NCBI GenBank assembly: GCA_020249435.1 | Contig: JADCFQ010000005.1 | Location: 179,413-243,412, forward strand | Reading direction: 5' to 3' | Source: Roseomonas sp. | GTDB taxonomy: Bacteria; Pseudomonadota; Alphaproteobacteria; Acetobacterales; Acetobacteraceae | DNA length: 64,000 nucleotides | Shown: piece by piece, positions 16,219-23,576 of the stretch | How the letters are laid out: each line of letters starts with the position of its first letter | How positions within the stretch are numbered: the first letter of the stretch is position 1 | Notes under the pieces: model-generated | What the model saw: the letters and a program-made list of their open reading frames with translations, nothing else | The model's database searches: none | Told to the model about the DNA's origin: nothing | Translations under genes and position numbers: made by a program

Positions 16219-16493
16219 GATTTGGGCGATTCCTCATTTTTGGGCGGCAGCCAGCCAAGGCAGAGATCCTGCGGCCCCCCGGTCAATAGCAGTACTTCCC
16301 GCCCATCACAGCGGAGGATGATCACGCGCCGGCGCGCATCCAGTACCAGCACTTCCTGCGATTTCAGTCGCTGCCCGCCGGTTTGCGGCGCCAAGCCCGT
16401 CGCCCGCAGCAGGCGCGCCAGCAGCAGGATGAGCCCAAGGACGAAAAGCAGCGCAATGCCCGCGGTGAGCCAATTGCCGATGCTGAGGGTCAT
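16215..16493 (-). CDS. fliO: FliO, flagellar export accessory protein
   Basis: A 92-residue bitopic protein: the short N-terminus MTLSIGNWLTAG, one membrane helix (LLFVLGLILLLARLL), and a small cytoplasmic domain with RLKSQEVLVLDARRRVIILR and EVLLLTGG, as in FliO/FliZ-domain proteins. It helps FliP assemble. The ATG at 16493 is chosen because GGGAGG lies upstream and the sequence then matches FliO. It overlaps orf99 by ATGA and fliP by several bases. Confidence 0.88.
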   Translation of the reverse strand: MTLSIGNWLTAGIALLFVLGLILLLARLLRATGLAPQTGGQRLKSQEVLVLDARRRVIILRCDGREVLLLTGGPQDLCLGWLPPKNEESPKS

Positions 16494-16789
16494 GTTTGCC
16501 TCCCTTGGCTGTCGGGTTTGGGCAGGGCCGCTTGCAGCCTCTCCACTTGGCCGAGCAAAGCCTCCAGCCCGCGGCGGAGCGTCGGCGCCATGGCCGGCGG
16601 CGCTTCCTGCGCAGTGGTGCAAAGGCGGCTGATTTCGCCATCAAGCCCGGCAAGATCAAGCGCATAACCCTCGGCAAGACTTGCCTCTGCCTGGGTCAGG
16701 CTTTCCCCCATAGCCTTGATGGCGGCCAGCACCGCCAGGCCATGCTGGCTGGCGGCGGCGCCTGGAATATCCTCGGAATGCGTGCTCAC
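16490..16789 (-). CDS. Small helical protein preceding fliO (orf99), unknown function
   Basis: A 99-residue protein beginning at GTG (16789). It has no signal and no membrane segment. It is predicted almost entirely helical, with leucines and alanines in heptad-like spacing, especially DLAGLDGEISRLCTTAQEAP (about residues 45-64) and RRGLEALLGQVERLQAALP (about 72-90). Its stop overlaps the fliO ATG (ATGA), which supports it being a real gene. I do not recognise the family. Size, helicity and location would fit a FlgN/FliT-type export chaperone, which is otherwise missing here; that is a guess. An internal ATG at residue 28 is an alternative start. Confidence 0.65.
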   Translation of the reverse strand: MSTHSEDIPGAAASQHGLAVLAAIKAMGESLTQAEASLAEGYALDLAGLDGEISRLCTTAQEAPPAMAPTLRRGLEALLGQVERLQAALPKPDSQGRQT

Positions 16790-16888
16790 AGTGCCATCCA
16801 ACAGATTCTGTGCAAAAAAACCATTAGAAATTGTTGTAACGCGTCGCGTTTTAACGCATTTTGGTACGTATCGTGCAAGGATGGGAAT
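16790..16888. promoter_or_regulatory. Divergent control region of orf99-fliO-fliP and flgB operon
   Basis: An AT-richer 99-base region. It contains the perfect 13-base palindrome AACGCGTCGCGTT (16838-16850), directly followed by a second TTAACGC. It also holds a sigma-54-like element TGGTACGTATCGTGCA (16862-16877) with correct GG-N10-GC spacing. If that promoter is used, transcription begins about one base before the flgB ATG, which would give a leaderless message, so it is doubtful. Confidence 0.4.
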
Positions 16889-17287
16889 ATGGACCCGACC
16901 AAAACCGGACCGATTGCCCTTTCCGAACAGCGGCTGCGCTGGACGGAAGCGCGTCAGCGTGTGCTCGCGCAGAATATCGCCAATGCGGATACGCCGAATT
17001 ACCGGCCCTCCGATATGCGGCCTTTTGCCAAGGTGCTTTCGGGCAAGCTCACGGAAAAGCAGATGGTGGCGACCAATGCCAATCATTTGCAGGGCACGCG
17101 GCAGCAGGATGGTCGGACCCTGAAGGAACGTATTTCAGCCAATCGTGACCCGAGCGGCAATGCTGTCTCCCTTGAACGTGAAGCGTTGCGCGTTGCGGAT
17201 ACCGATTCGGCCCATGCCACCGCGCTTTCGGTGCGGCGGCGCTATATCAGCATGTTCATGACCGCCCTTGGGCGGAATCAAGGGTAA
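16889..17287 (+). CDS. flgB: FlgB, proximal rod protein
   Basis: A 132-residue rod protein. After a short N-terminus, the family motif RQRVLAQNIANADTPNYRPS appears at about residues 28-47, and the C-terminal helix is TALSVRRRYISMFMTALG. It is the first rod subunit above the MS ring. The start at 16889 gives the usual FlgB N-terminal length; CAAGGATGGG serves as ribosome-binding site. It heads flgB-flgC-fliE-fliQ-fliR-flhB-kinase. Confidence 0.95.
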   Translation: MDPTKTGPIALSEQRLRWTEARQRVLAQNIANADTPNYRPSDMRPFAKVLSGKLTEKQMVATNANHLQGTRQQDGRTLKERISANRDPSGNAVSLEREALRVADTDSAHATALSVRRRYISMFMTALGRNQG

Positions 17288-17302
17288 GAGGGGCGCTGAG
17301 CC

Positions 17303-17710
17303 ATGGAACTTGATCGCGCAATACGAATCGCGGCTGCCGGGATGGATACGCAGAGCGCTCGGCTGCGCGTGGTTGCGGAAAACCTCGCCAATCGCGACAC
17401 AACCTCGGAAGTCGCCGGCGGTGATCCCTATCGGCGCAAGACCGTGACCTTCGCCAATCGCTTTGACCGTGCCTTGGGCGCGAATACCGTCCGCGTGTCG
17501 CGGGTTGGCACCGCGAAAGGGGAGTTCCCTTCCCGGCACGACCCGACCCATCCTGCTGCCAATGCCCAGGGTTATGTGAAGACCCCGAATGTGAATTCCA
17601 CCATTGAAGTGATGGATATGCGCGAAGCCCAGCGCAGCTACACCGCCAATTTGTCAGTGCTGGAAGTCAGCCGTGGCATGTTGACCCGCACCATTGAGGC
17701 GATGCGCTAA
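17303..17710 (+). CDS. flgC: FlgC, proximal rod protein
   Basis: A 135-residue rod protein of standard length. Features are MDTQSARLRVVAENLANRDT, the YVKTPNVNSTIEVMDMREAQ segment and the helix RSYTANLSVLEVSRGMLTRT. It polymerises with FlgB and FlgF in the proximal rod. Its stop overlaps the fliE start (TAATG), coupling the two. Confidence 0.96.
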   Translation: MELDRAIRIAAAGMDTQSARLRVVAENLANRDTTSEVAGGDPYRRKTVTFANRFDRALGANTVRVSRVGTAKGEFPSRHDPTHPAANAQGYVKTPNVNSTIEVMDMREAQRSYTANLSVLEVSRGMLTRTIEAMR

Positions 17711-18024
17711 TGCCCCTGCCTTTGACCCCTGGCGGTGCTGCCGCTGCCTATCGTGCCAATATGGCGGCACCCTCCGCCACCCCCGCCGCTGTCGGCGGTG
17801 GGGAGACGGCGAGCTTCGGTGAAGCCTTGTCCCGCGCTGTGCAGAACGCAGTCGCCACCAGCCGAGAAGCCGAAACCGCTTCCGCGCGCGGCCTGATGGG
17901 TGAGGGTAGCGTGACGGATTTGGTGGTTGCCGTAGGGCGCGCCGAACTCACCTTGCAAACGGCGGTCGCGGTGCGCGACCGTGTGGTGGCGGCCTATCAG
18001 GAAGTGATGCGCATGCCGATCTGA
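17710..18024 (+). CDS. fliE: FliE, MS ring-rod junction protein
   Basis: A 104-residue protein. The second half (SFGEALSRAVQNAVATSREA, then TDLVVAVGRAELTLQTAVAV and AAYQEVMRMPI) matches FliE, which joins the MS ring and gate to the rod. The first 35 residues are alanine- and proline-rich and variable, as is usual. It overlaps flgC by one base; fliQ follows after 41 bases. Confidence 0.93.
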   Translation: MPLPLTPGGAAAAYRANMAAPSATPAAVGGGETASFGEALSRAVQNAVATSREAETASARGLMGEGSVTDLVVAVGRAELTLQTAVAVRDRVVAAYQEVMRMPI

Positions 18025-18065
18025 CGCCCGATTGGCGTCACGCATGTGCTGCGAAAGGCAGGGCG

Positions 18066-18335
18066 ATGGGCGGCATCGCTGAGGCAAGCCGGGAAGCGCT
18101 CTGGATCAGTCTGCAGATTGGTGGACCGTTGCTTGTGCTGATGCTGGTGGTCGGGCTGGTGGTCGCCGTCTTTCAGGCGCTGACCCAGGTGAATGAAGCC
18201 AGCCTTTCCTTCCTGCCGAAAATGGCAGCCCTGGCGGTTGCCTTGATCCTGCTTACCCCCTTCTTTACCGGGGTGTTGCGTGGTTATGCGCAAACCCTGT
18301 TTGAGATGATCATCCAGGTGGGGTCGAGGCCATAA
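18066..18335 (+). CDS. fliQ: FliQ, export gate subunit
   Basis: An 89-residue protein with two membrane helices (PLLVLMLVVGLVVAVFQALT and PKMAALAVALILLTPFFTGV). The connecting loop LTQVNEASLSFLPK is the FliQ signature. Four copies join FliP5-FliR1 in the gate. fliR starts one base after its stop. Confidence 0.96.
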   Translation: MGGIAEASREALWISLQIGGPLLVLMLVVGLVVAVFQALTQVNEASLSFLPKMAALAVALILLTPFFTGVLRGYAQTLFEMIIQVGSRP

Positions 18336-18336
18336 T

Positions 18337-19113
18337 ATGACCGAGGCAGAATGGCTTGCCGCGCTGCCTGACATGGTGTTTCGCGCCATCCTGCTGCTGG
18401 CACGCATCGGGGCGGTGGTCATGATCATGCCGGGGCTGGGCGAGCAGGAAGTTCCCACCAATTATCGCCTGGGGCTCGGCTTTGCGCTGGTGATGGTACT
18501 CTACCCCGTGCTGTCGCCCGCCTTGCCGGCGGCCCCCGATGCGGTGGGCGAAATGCTGCGCCTGATCGTCACGGAAATAGTGATCGGTGTTTGGTATGGT
18601 GCGCTGGCGCGGTTGGTCACGCTCGCCATGACCATGGCGGGACAGCTTTTCGCGCTATTGCTCGCTCTGTCGCAATTGCTGGTGCCGGACCCGGCGGTAG
18701 GCGGTCAGAATGCGATCACGGGCCGATTTTTTGCCCTGATATCTGTGGTCCTGCTGCTCAGCAGCGGGCTCTACGCCCTGCCACTACGCGCGCTGGCGGA
18801 AAGCTATGCGGTGCTGCCGGTGGGCGAGGGTTTCCTGGCCGAACATGGCGCAGAAGCGATGGCGGCGGCGGTTGGGCAAAGCTTCTTCCTTGCCTTGCAA
18901 CTCATGGCGCCCTTCCTGCTGCTATCGGTTGTGCTGAATGTCGCTTTTGGCCTGCTCGCGCGCATTGCCCCACAGGTGCAGATCTACTTCCTGGTCGTCC
19001 CCGGGCAGATCGTGCTTGGCCTTTTGCTGCTGGCCCTGTTATTGCCGGCCATGCTTGGTCTTTATGCCAGTGTCGCGCGGGAGACTTTCCTCGCCCTGCC
19101 AGGGGTGCGTTGA
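18337..19113 (+). CDS. fliR: FliR, export gate subunit
   Basis: A 258-residue polytopic membrane protein of normal FliR length. Recognisable parts include LARIGAVVMIMPGLGEQEVP near the N-terminus, LVTLAMTMAGQLFALLLALS, and FGLLARIAPQVQIYFLVVPG late in the protein, matching the conserved FliR block. A single copy completes the gate with FliP and FliQ. Gap to flhB is three bases. Confidence 0.95.
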   Translation: MTEAEWLAALPDMVFRAILLLARIGAVVMIMPGLGEQEVPTNYRLGLGFALVMVLYPVLSPALPAAPDAVGEMLRLIVTEIVIGVWYGALARLVTLAMTMAGQLFALLLALSQLLVPDPAVGGQNAITGRFFALISVVLLLSSGLYALPLRALAESYAVLPVGEGFLAEHGAEAMAAAVGQSFFLALQLMAPFLLLSVVLNVAFGLLARIAPQVQIYFLVVPGQIVLGLLLLALLLPAMLGLYASVARETFLALPGVR

Positions 19114-19116
19114 GCC

Positions 19117-20190
19117 ATGTCGGGTAGCAGCGGCGGCGGTGATGATGGCGGCCAGGACAAGACAGAAGACGCCACGCCACGGCGAATCGAAAAAGCGCGG
19201 GAGGAAGGGCAGATCGCCATGTCCCGCGAGGTGGTTGGTTTCCTCGCCCTTGGCTTTGCCTTGATCGGCATGTCCCTGGGCCTGCCCCCACTTGGCTATG
19301 AATTGATGCGCGGCATGCGCGGTGTGCTGGAAAATGGGCATCAGTTGCAGATTGGCTTGGTGGCAACCGAAATGATGCGACTTGGCATGCTTGCCGTCCT
19401 GCCGGTCATGGCCATGGGCATCCTTGGTGCCATTGCGGGTACCATGCTGCAAAGCCGCGGGCTGATTTCAGCGACCGGGCTGAAGCCGCAATTTTCCAAG
19501 CTTAACCCTGCCTCCGGCATCAAGCGTCTTATTGGTGTCGAAGGTGGCATCGAATTCCTGCGCACATTGATCAAGCTTGGCGTTGTATGCGCGGCACTCT
19601 GGTGGGCGCTTGGCGACCCGCTTGAACTGCGCTCGGCATTGTCGCTGGGGCCGGCTGATCTGCTGCGCCTGATGGTGCGCACTGCGATGGATCTTTTCAT
19701 CGCGGCAATGATCGCCTTTGCGGGCATCGCCGTGCTGGATTATCTGGTGGTTCGCTTTCGCCATCTGCATAGGCTGCGCATGACGCGACAGGAAGTGCGC
19801 GAAGAAGTGAAGGAAAGCGAAGGCGATCCTTTGATCAAGGGTCGCATGAAAAACCTGCGTCTGGCGCGGGCGCGTCGGCGCATGATGGCGGCCGTACCCA
19901 AGGCCGCGGTTGTGATCACCAACCCGACGCACTATGCCGTAGCGCTTGCCTATGATGAAAATTCCCAGGCAGCGCCAAAGGTGGTGGCGAAGGGAGCGGA
20001 AGCGGTGGCGGCACGCATCCGCGCGCTCGCCGAGGAATCCAATGTGCCGCTGGTGTCCAATCCACCCTTGGCGCGGGCATTGTTCAAACTGGAATTGGAT
20101 ACCGAAATCCCGGCCGAACATTATCAGGCAGTCGCGGAAATCATCGCCTATGTCTGGCGCTTGCGAGGCCGCGCCGGAGCCGCTGCGTGA
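19117..20190 (+). CDS. flhB: FlhB, export switch protein
   Basis: 357 residues: a charged N-terminus (GGQDKTEDATPRRIEKAREE), four membrane helices, and a cytoplasmic autocleaving domain with the NPTH motif in VVITNPTHYAVALAYDE. Self-cleavage between N and P underlies the change from rod/hook to filament export. Motif order and length are standard. The GTG start of the following kinase overlaps its TGA, so FlhB and kinase are coupled. Confidence 0.97.
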   Translation: MSGSSGGGDDGGQDKTEDATPRRIEKAREEGQIAMSREVVGFLALGFALIGMSLGLPPLGYELMRGMRGVLENGHQLQIGLVATEMMRLGMLAVLPVMAMGILGAIAGTMLQSRGLISATGLKPQFSKLNPASGIKRLIGVEGGIEFLRTLIKLGVVCAALWWALGDPLELRSALSLGPADLLRLMVRTAMDLFIAAMIAFAGIAVLDYLVVRFRHLHRLRMTRQEVREEVKESEGDPLIKGRMKNLRLARARRRMMAAVPKAAVVITNPTHYAVALAYDENSQAAPKVVAKGAEAVAARIRALAEESNVPLVSNPPLARALFKLELDTEIPAEHYQAVAEIIAYVWRLRGRAGAAA

Positions 20191-21707
20191 GCGGGCGGAT
20201 TGAGGCGGCGGCGGATTCCTTCCGTCGGCTTTTTGAATCGGAGGAAGAAGCCGGGCTTGCCGTGCTGGATGCGGAAGGGCGCATCAGGGCCGCGAGTGCG
20301 GTGCTGGAACGCCTTTGCGCCGATGGCCCGGCACCGGGGCCCGGGCGCGATCCGGCGCTGCTGTTTGCGGCGGCAAGCCAGGATGCGGTGCGCCAGATTA
20401 TTTCTGTCGCCTTGGCCGGTCCACCCGCACCGCCCGCCATTGAAGCGAAGCTCGCGGCGCCGGAACAGGCCCCTGACGCGGCAGTTGAGGTGCATTGTCG
20501 CCCCTTGCGCGGTGAACAAGGTGCCCTGCTTCGTGTGTTGGACATCACCGCACGCCGCCGCCGTCAGGCGCAATTGGAAGAAGCGGCGCGGCTGGAAGCG
20601 GTTGGGCGGCTTGCCGGCGGTGTCGCGCATGATTTCAACAATCTGCTCGCTGCCGTGGGTGCCGCAGCGGAAACCGCGCTGGCACGCGGGCAGGACACTG
20701 CGACCGCCGAGGATTTACGCCAAATCCTTGATAGTGCCGGGCGCGGCGCGCGGCTGGTGCGCCAGCTTCTGGCCTTTGCCAGCCGGCAGGCGGTTCAGCC
20801 GCGTGTGGTGGCGCTGGATCGCGCTGTGGATGGCATGGCACCGCTGCTGGCGCGGCTTTTGGGTCGGCGCATTCCGATCACGCTTGATCTGGAACGGCCT
20901 GGCCCCTGCGCGCGCGTGGACCCAAGCCATATTGACCAGGCGCTGATGAACCTGGCGGTCAATGCGCGCGATGCCATGCCGCAGGGTGGCAAGCTGCATA
21001 TCTCGGTCAAAAGCCGTGACCTGCAAGCGCCCGAACCGGCGCAGGGTGGCACCATCGCGCCTGGCCCCTGGGCGGTGCTGGAAGTGGCCGATGAAGGGGC
21101 GGGGATGGAGCCCGAGCTGATCTCCCGCATCTTTGAGCCCTTCTACACCACCAAGCGCGATGGCGGCGGCACAGGGCTTGGGCTTTCGACCGTGCTTGGC
21201 ATTCTCAGGCAATCTGGCGGGCATGTATCGGTGCGCTCCCGCCCTGGGGAAGGCAGCCGTTTTCGGTTATGGTTTCCGCGCGTTGCGGCGGAGCCGGATA
21301 AGGCGGTCGCGCATACGCCAGGCATTCATGCCGTCGGCGCTGGTCGGCGCCTGCTGCTGGTGGAAGATGAGGCGCCGCTGCATCGGCTGCTGACCCGCGC
21401 GCTGACAACCGCAGGTTATGAGGTAACGGCGGTGGAAGATGGCGAAGCGGCACTTGGTGCCATCGCCGCTGGCCTTAAGCCTGATCTGGTGATTTCGGAT
21501 GTTGCCATGCCGGGTAGTATTGATGGCCTGACGCTTGCCCGCCGCCTGCGGGAGACCGAGCCCGATCTGCCTGTTGTGCTGATGTCAGGCTATGCGGAGG
21601 GTACCCTGAGCGGCGAGGTCGTGTCCGAGAATTTCCTGTTCCTGCAGAAGCCCTTCCGCATTTCTGACATGCTGACGCAGATTGCCGGTGCGCTTACGCG
21701 CCGCTGA
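20187..21707 (+). CDS. Soluble CckA-like hybrid histidine kinase/receiver
   Basis: 506 residues with a GTG start overlapping flhB. Order: a PAS-like N-terminal region (about 10-120), a dimerisation/phosphoacceptor helix with H148 in GGVAHDFNNLL, an ATPase domain with N-box N259 (LAVNARDAM), DEGAGM (302-307) and GTGLGLSTVLG, and a receiver (about 388-505) with D393/E394 and phosphoacceptor D438 (VISDVAMPG). The HDFNNLL type with fused receiver is that of CckA, which controls CtrA and motility in alphaproteobacteria. No membrane segments are present, unlike typical CckA. It may be a shortened CckA or a motility-specific paralogue. Confidence 0.85.
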   Translation: MSGRIEAAADSFRRLFESEEEAGLAVLDAEGRIRAASAVLERLCADGPAPGPGRDPALLFAAASQDAVRQIISVALAGPPAPPAIEAKLAAPEQAPDAAVEVHCRPLRGEQGALLRVLDITARRRRQAQLEEAARLEAVGRLAGGVAHDFNNLLAAVGAAAETALARGQDTATAEDLRQILDSAGRGARLVRQLLAFASRQAVQPRVVALDRAVDGMAPLLARLLGRRIPITLDLERPGPCARVDPSHIDQALMNLAVNARDAMPQGGKLHISVKSRDLQAPEPAQGGTIAPGPWAVLEVADEGAGMEPELISRIFEPFYTTKRDGGGTGLGLSTVLGILRQSGGHVSVRSRPGEGSRFRLWFPRVAAEPDKAVAHTPGIHAVGAGRRLLLVEDEAPLHRLLTRALTTAGYEVTAVEDGEAALGAIAAGLKPDLVISDVAMPGSIDGLTLARRLRETEPDLPVVLMSGYAEGTLSGEVVSENFLFLQKPFRISDMLTQIAGALTRR

Positions 21708-21724
21708 TTTTCCCGTGCAGACAA

Positions 21725-22486
21725 TCATACCAAGCCTTGCGCAATGGCCTCAATATCCGTGGCCGCCATTGAGGAGGGGTCGCGCGTGAGCAGCGGTTTT
21801 TGGTGGCGTATCGCTTCGCGGACCCTGCCATCGCGCCGGATGATACCCGCCAGGGGAACTTCGCGTTTCAGGAAGGTGGCCGCTGCCCGGCGCAGGGCTT
21901 CATAGGTACGATGCCCGCTCGCGCGGTCATCGGCCATGTTCACAATAATCCGTGATGTGCTTTTGGGATTATCCATGCCGTGCAGCTTCAATACCGCATA
22001 GGCATCGGTCATGCTGGTCGGTTCTTCCGTTGCCACCACCAGCAGCAGATCCGCCGCCGCCGAAATGCGCCGCTGCGGCGCATCAAGCCCGGCGCCCAAA
22101 TCAACCACAACATCCTGCCACTGCCGCCTCGCACTTTCCAGCGCCTGAAGGAAAGCATCGAGCGCAGCCGGGCTAAGCGAGGCAAGCGCGCCCGACCCGG
22201 AACGCCCGGCCAGCACTTCAAAACCGGCATCAACGATCGGGATGGCAGCTTCAGGCACGGTCATTTTACCCGACAGCACGGCCGCGAGGTCGCGTTTCGG
22301 CTGAATGCCAAGCTGCACATCGATATTCGCCAAGCCCAGATCAGCATCAGCCAAAAGCACGCGCCGCCCATGGCGCGCCAATGCCTGGGCGAGGCTGATG
22401 GAAAACCAAGTCTTTCCAACCCCACCCTTGCCGGAGGCAACCACGATCATGCGCCCATTCTGGGACGCGCGACTATCTTGCGTCAT
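21725..22486 (-). CDS. flhG: FlhG/FleN-type MinD-like ATPase
   Basis: A 253-residue ParA/MinD-family ATPase. The deviant Walker A is SGKGGVGKTW (near residues 14-23), the switch I region is LLADADLGLANIDVQLG, and Walker B-like VVVDLGAGLD follows. FlhG sets flagellar number with FlhF. The ATG at 22486 overlaps the flhF stop as TGATG. The N-terminus before the P-loop is only 13 residues (MTQDSRASQNGRM) and lacks the DQAxxLR-type helix that activates FlhF in other FlhG proteins. It converges on the kinase with a 17-base gap. Confidence 0.9.
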   Translation of the reverse strand: MTQDSRASQNGRMIVVASGKGGVGKTWFSISLAQALARHGRRVLLADADLGLANIDVQLGIQPKRDLAAVLSGKMTVPEAAIPIVDAGFEVLAGRSGSGALASLSPAALDAFLQALESARRQWQDVVVDLGAGLDAPQRRISAAADLLLVVATEEPTSMTDAYAVLKLHGMDNPKSTSRIIVNMADDRASGHRTYEALRRAAATFLKREVPLAGIIRRDGRVREAIRHQKPLLTRDPSSMAATDIEAIAQGLV

Positions 22487-23406
22487 CAAAGGGATTCCTT
22501 CCCGGGCCCGGAGCCTCTATTCTCTACAGCGGAAAGAAGGCGCGATGCCAGCCCCTCTGGCGTCAAGGTTTCAAGCCCATCCGCGACTTCCGATCCGATG
22601 CCTGCTTCCGTTAATGCCAATGGGCCTGCCTTGGCCGCCATCAATACTCCTCCCAACCGCCGCGCAGCATCCAATCTTGTTGGCAACAAATGCTGCGCAC
22701 CCAAAGCCGCGAAGGCGCGCGCCACATCCGCCGCCTCAGCTGGATCGAGCCCTGCCGGCAACACCAGTATTATATCCGATACGGAATGACTTACCAAATG
22801 GCGCAATTGCTGTGCCTGTTCCTTGTTGAAGGGATCGCACCCTGCGGTATCAATCAAAACGGGTTGGCCGGGGCTGCGATGTGTCAGCGCCTTGGCGAGC
22901 ATGGCCGGTGTTGGTGCCACGGCCAGCGTAACGCCCAAAACGCGGGTGAAGGCTGCCAATTGCTCCACCGCGCCAGCGCGCTGGCCGTCTGTTGTAATGA
23001 CAAGAGGCGCCATGCCGCCCAGTACAAGGCGTGCCGTGAGTTTGGCTGTCGTCAGGGTTTTCCCGGCCCCGGGTGGGCCGGCAAGCAGCAGCGGACGTTC
23101 CAGGCCCTTGGGTAGCGCGGCGAAGATCAGGTTTTCAGCCAGGCTTTGCGGCAGGGGGCCCCTGCACAGGGCATGGGACAGGCTTGCCGGGATATTGTGA
23201 AAATCAAGCGGGCCCGGCTGGGTAAAGGGTGCGGGATTATTGAGCGGTTGGATCAGCAGCGGTTCATCTGGTTCAAGCGCTGCGGTAACCTCTACGCCAT
23301 GGCGCGTGCGGCGTTGTTCCAGGATGATCGCGTCATCGCCAAGTTCCGCGCGAATCTGGGCCATGGCTTCCGCCATGGTGCTGGCGTGAAACAGCTTTAG
23401 CCGCAT
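22486..23406 (-). CDS. flhF: FlhF, SRP-type GTPase for flagellar placement
   Basis: 306 residues. The N-terminus MRLKLFHASTMAEAMAQIRA is the FlhF opening, followed by a short linker and the NG domain: P-loop GPPGAGKT (110-117), TTDGQRAGAVEQL (138-150) and DTAG (186-189). FlhF recruits early flagellar components to the pole. It is short for the family because the N-terminal B domain is only about 70 residues. A final G4-type TRLD motif is visible (LLPTRLDAARRLGG). Confidence 0.9.
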   Translation of the reverse strand: MRLKLFHASTMAEAMAQIRAELGDDAIILEQRRTRHGVEVTAALEPDEPLLIQPLNNPAPFTQPGPLDFHNIPASLSHALCRGPLPQSLAENLIFAALPKGLERPLLLAGPPGAGKTLTTAKLTARLVLGGMAPLVITTDGQRAGAVEQLAAFTRVLGVTLAVAPTPAMLAKALTHRSPGQPVLIDTAGCDPFNKEQAQQLRHLVSHSVSDIILVLPAGLDPAEAADVARAFAALGAQHLLPTRLDAARRLGGVLMAAKAGPLALTEAGIGSEVADGLETLTPEGLASRLLSAVENRGSGPGKESL

Positions 23407-23410
23407 GGCC

Positions 23411-23536
23411 TAGTGGTCCGATCGCTGCTGTCGATTCCCGACAGCAGCGTGAATCGGCCCACCAAATATAGTGCTAGTGGTGCGAGGGGGCAGTTTTGGA
23501 TTGGGAGCGGCTAGCATGAATCGCACCACTAGCCGC
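23411..23536. repeat. Nested palindromes between flhF and flhA
   Basis: Two separate inverted repeats lie in this non-coding gap (23407-23576). CGCTGCTGTCG/CGACAGCAGCG (23423-23449) is an 11-bp perfect stem with loop ATTCC, and flanking bases extend it imperfectly. CTAGTGGTGCGA (23474-23485) and TCGCACCACTAG (23521-23532) are 12-base perfect arms 35 bases apart. Inside the second, GCGGCTAG (23507-23514) also pairs with CTAGCCGC (23529-23536), so alternative folds compete. It resembles a small mobile palindromic element; no transposase is nearby. Confidence 0.6.
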
Positions 23537-23576
23537 CCCTTCGCGCGATAGCCAGAGCTGGCGGGAATTGCAGCAC

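Noticed and set aside
23474..23532. Insertion sequence end
   Set aside because: The inverted arms enclose only 35 bases; no transposase and no target duplication can be identified. Kept as a palindromic element.
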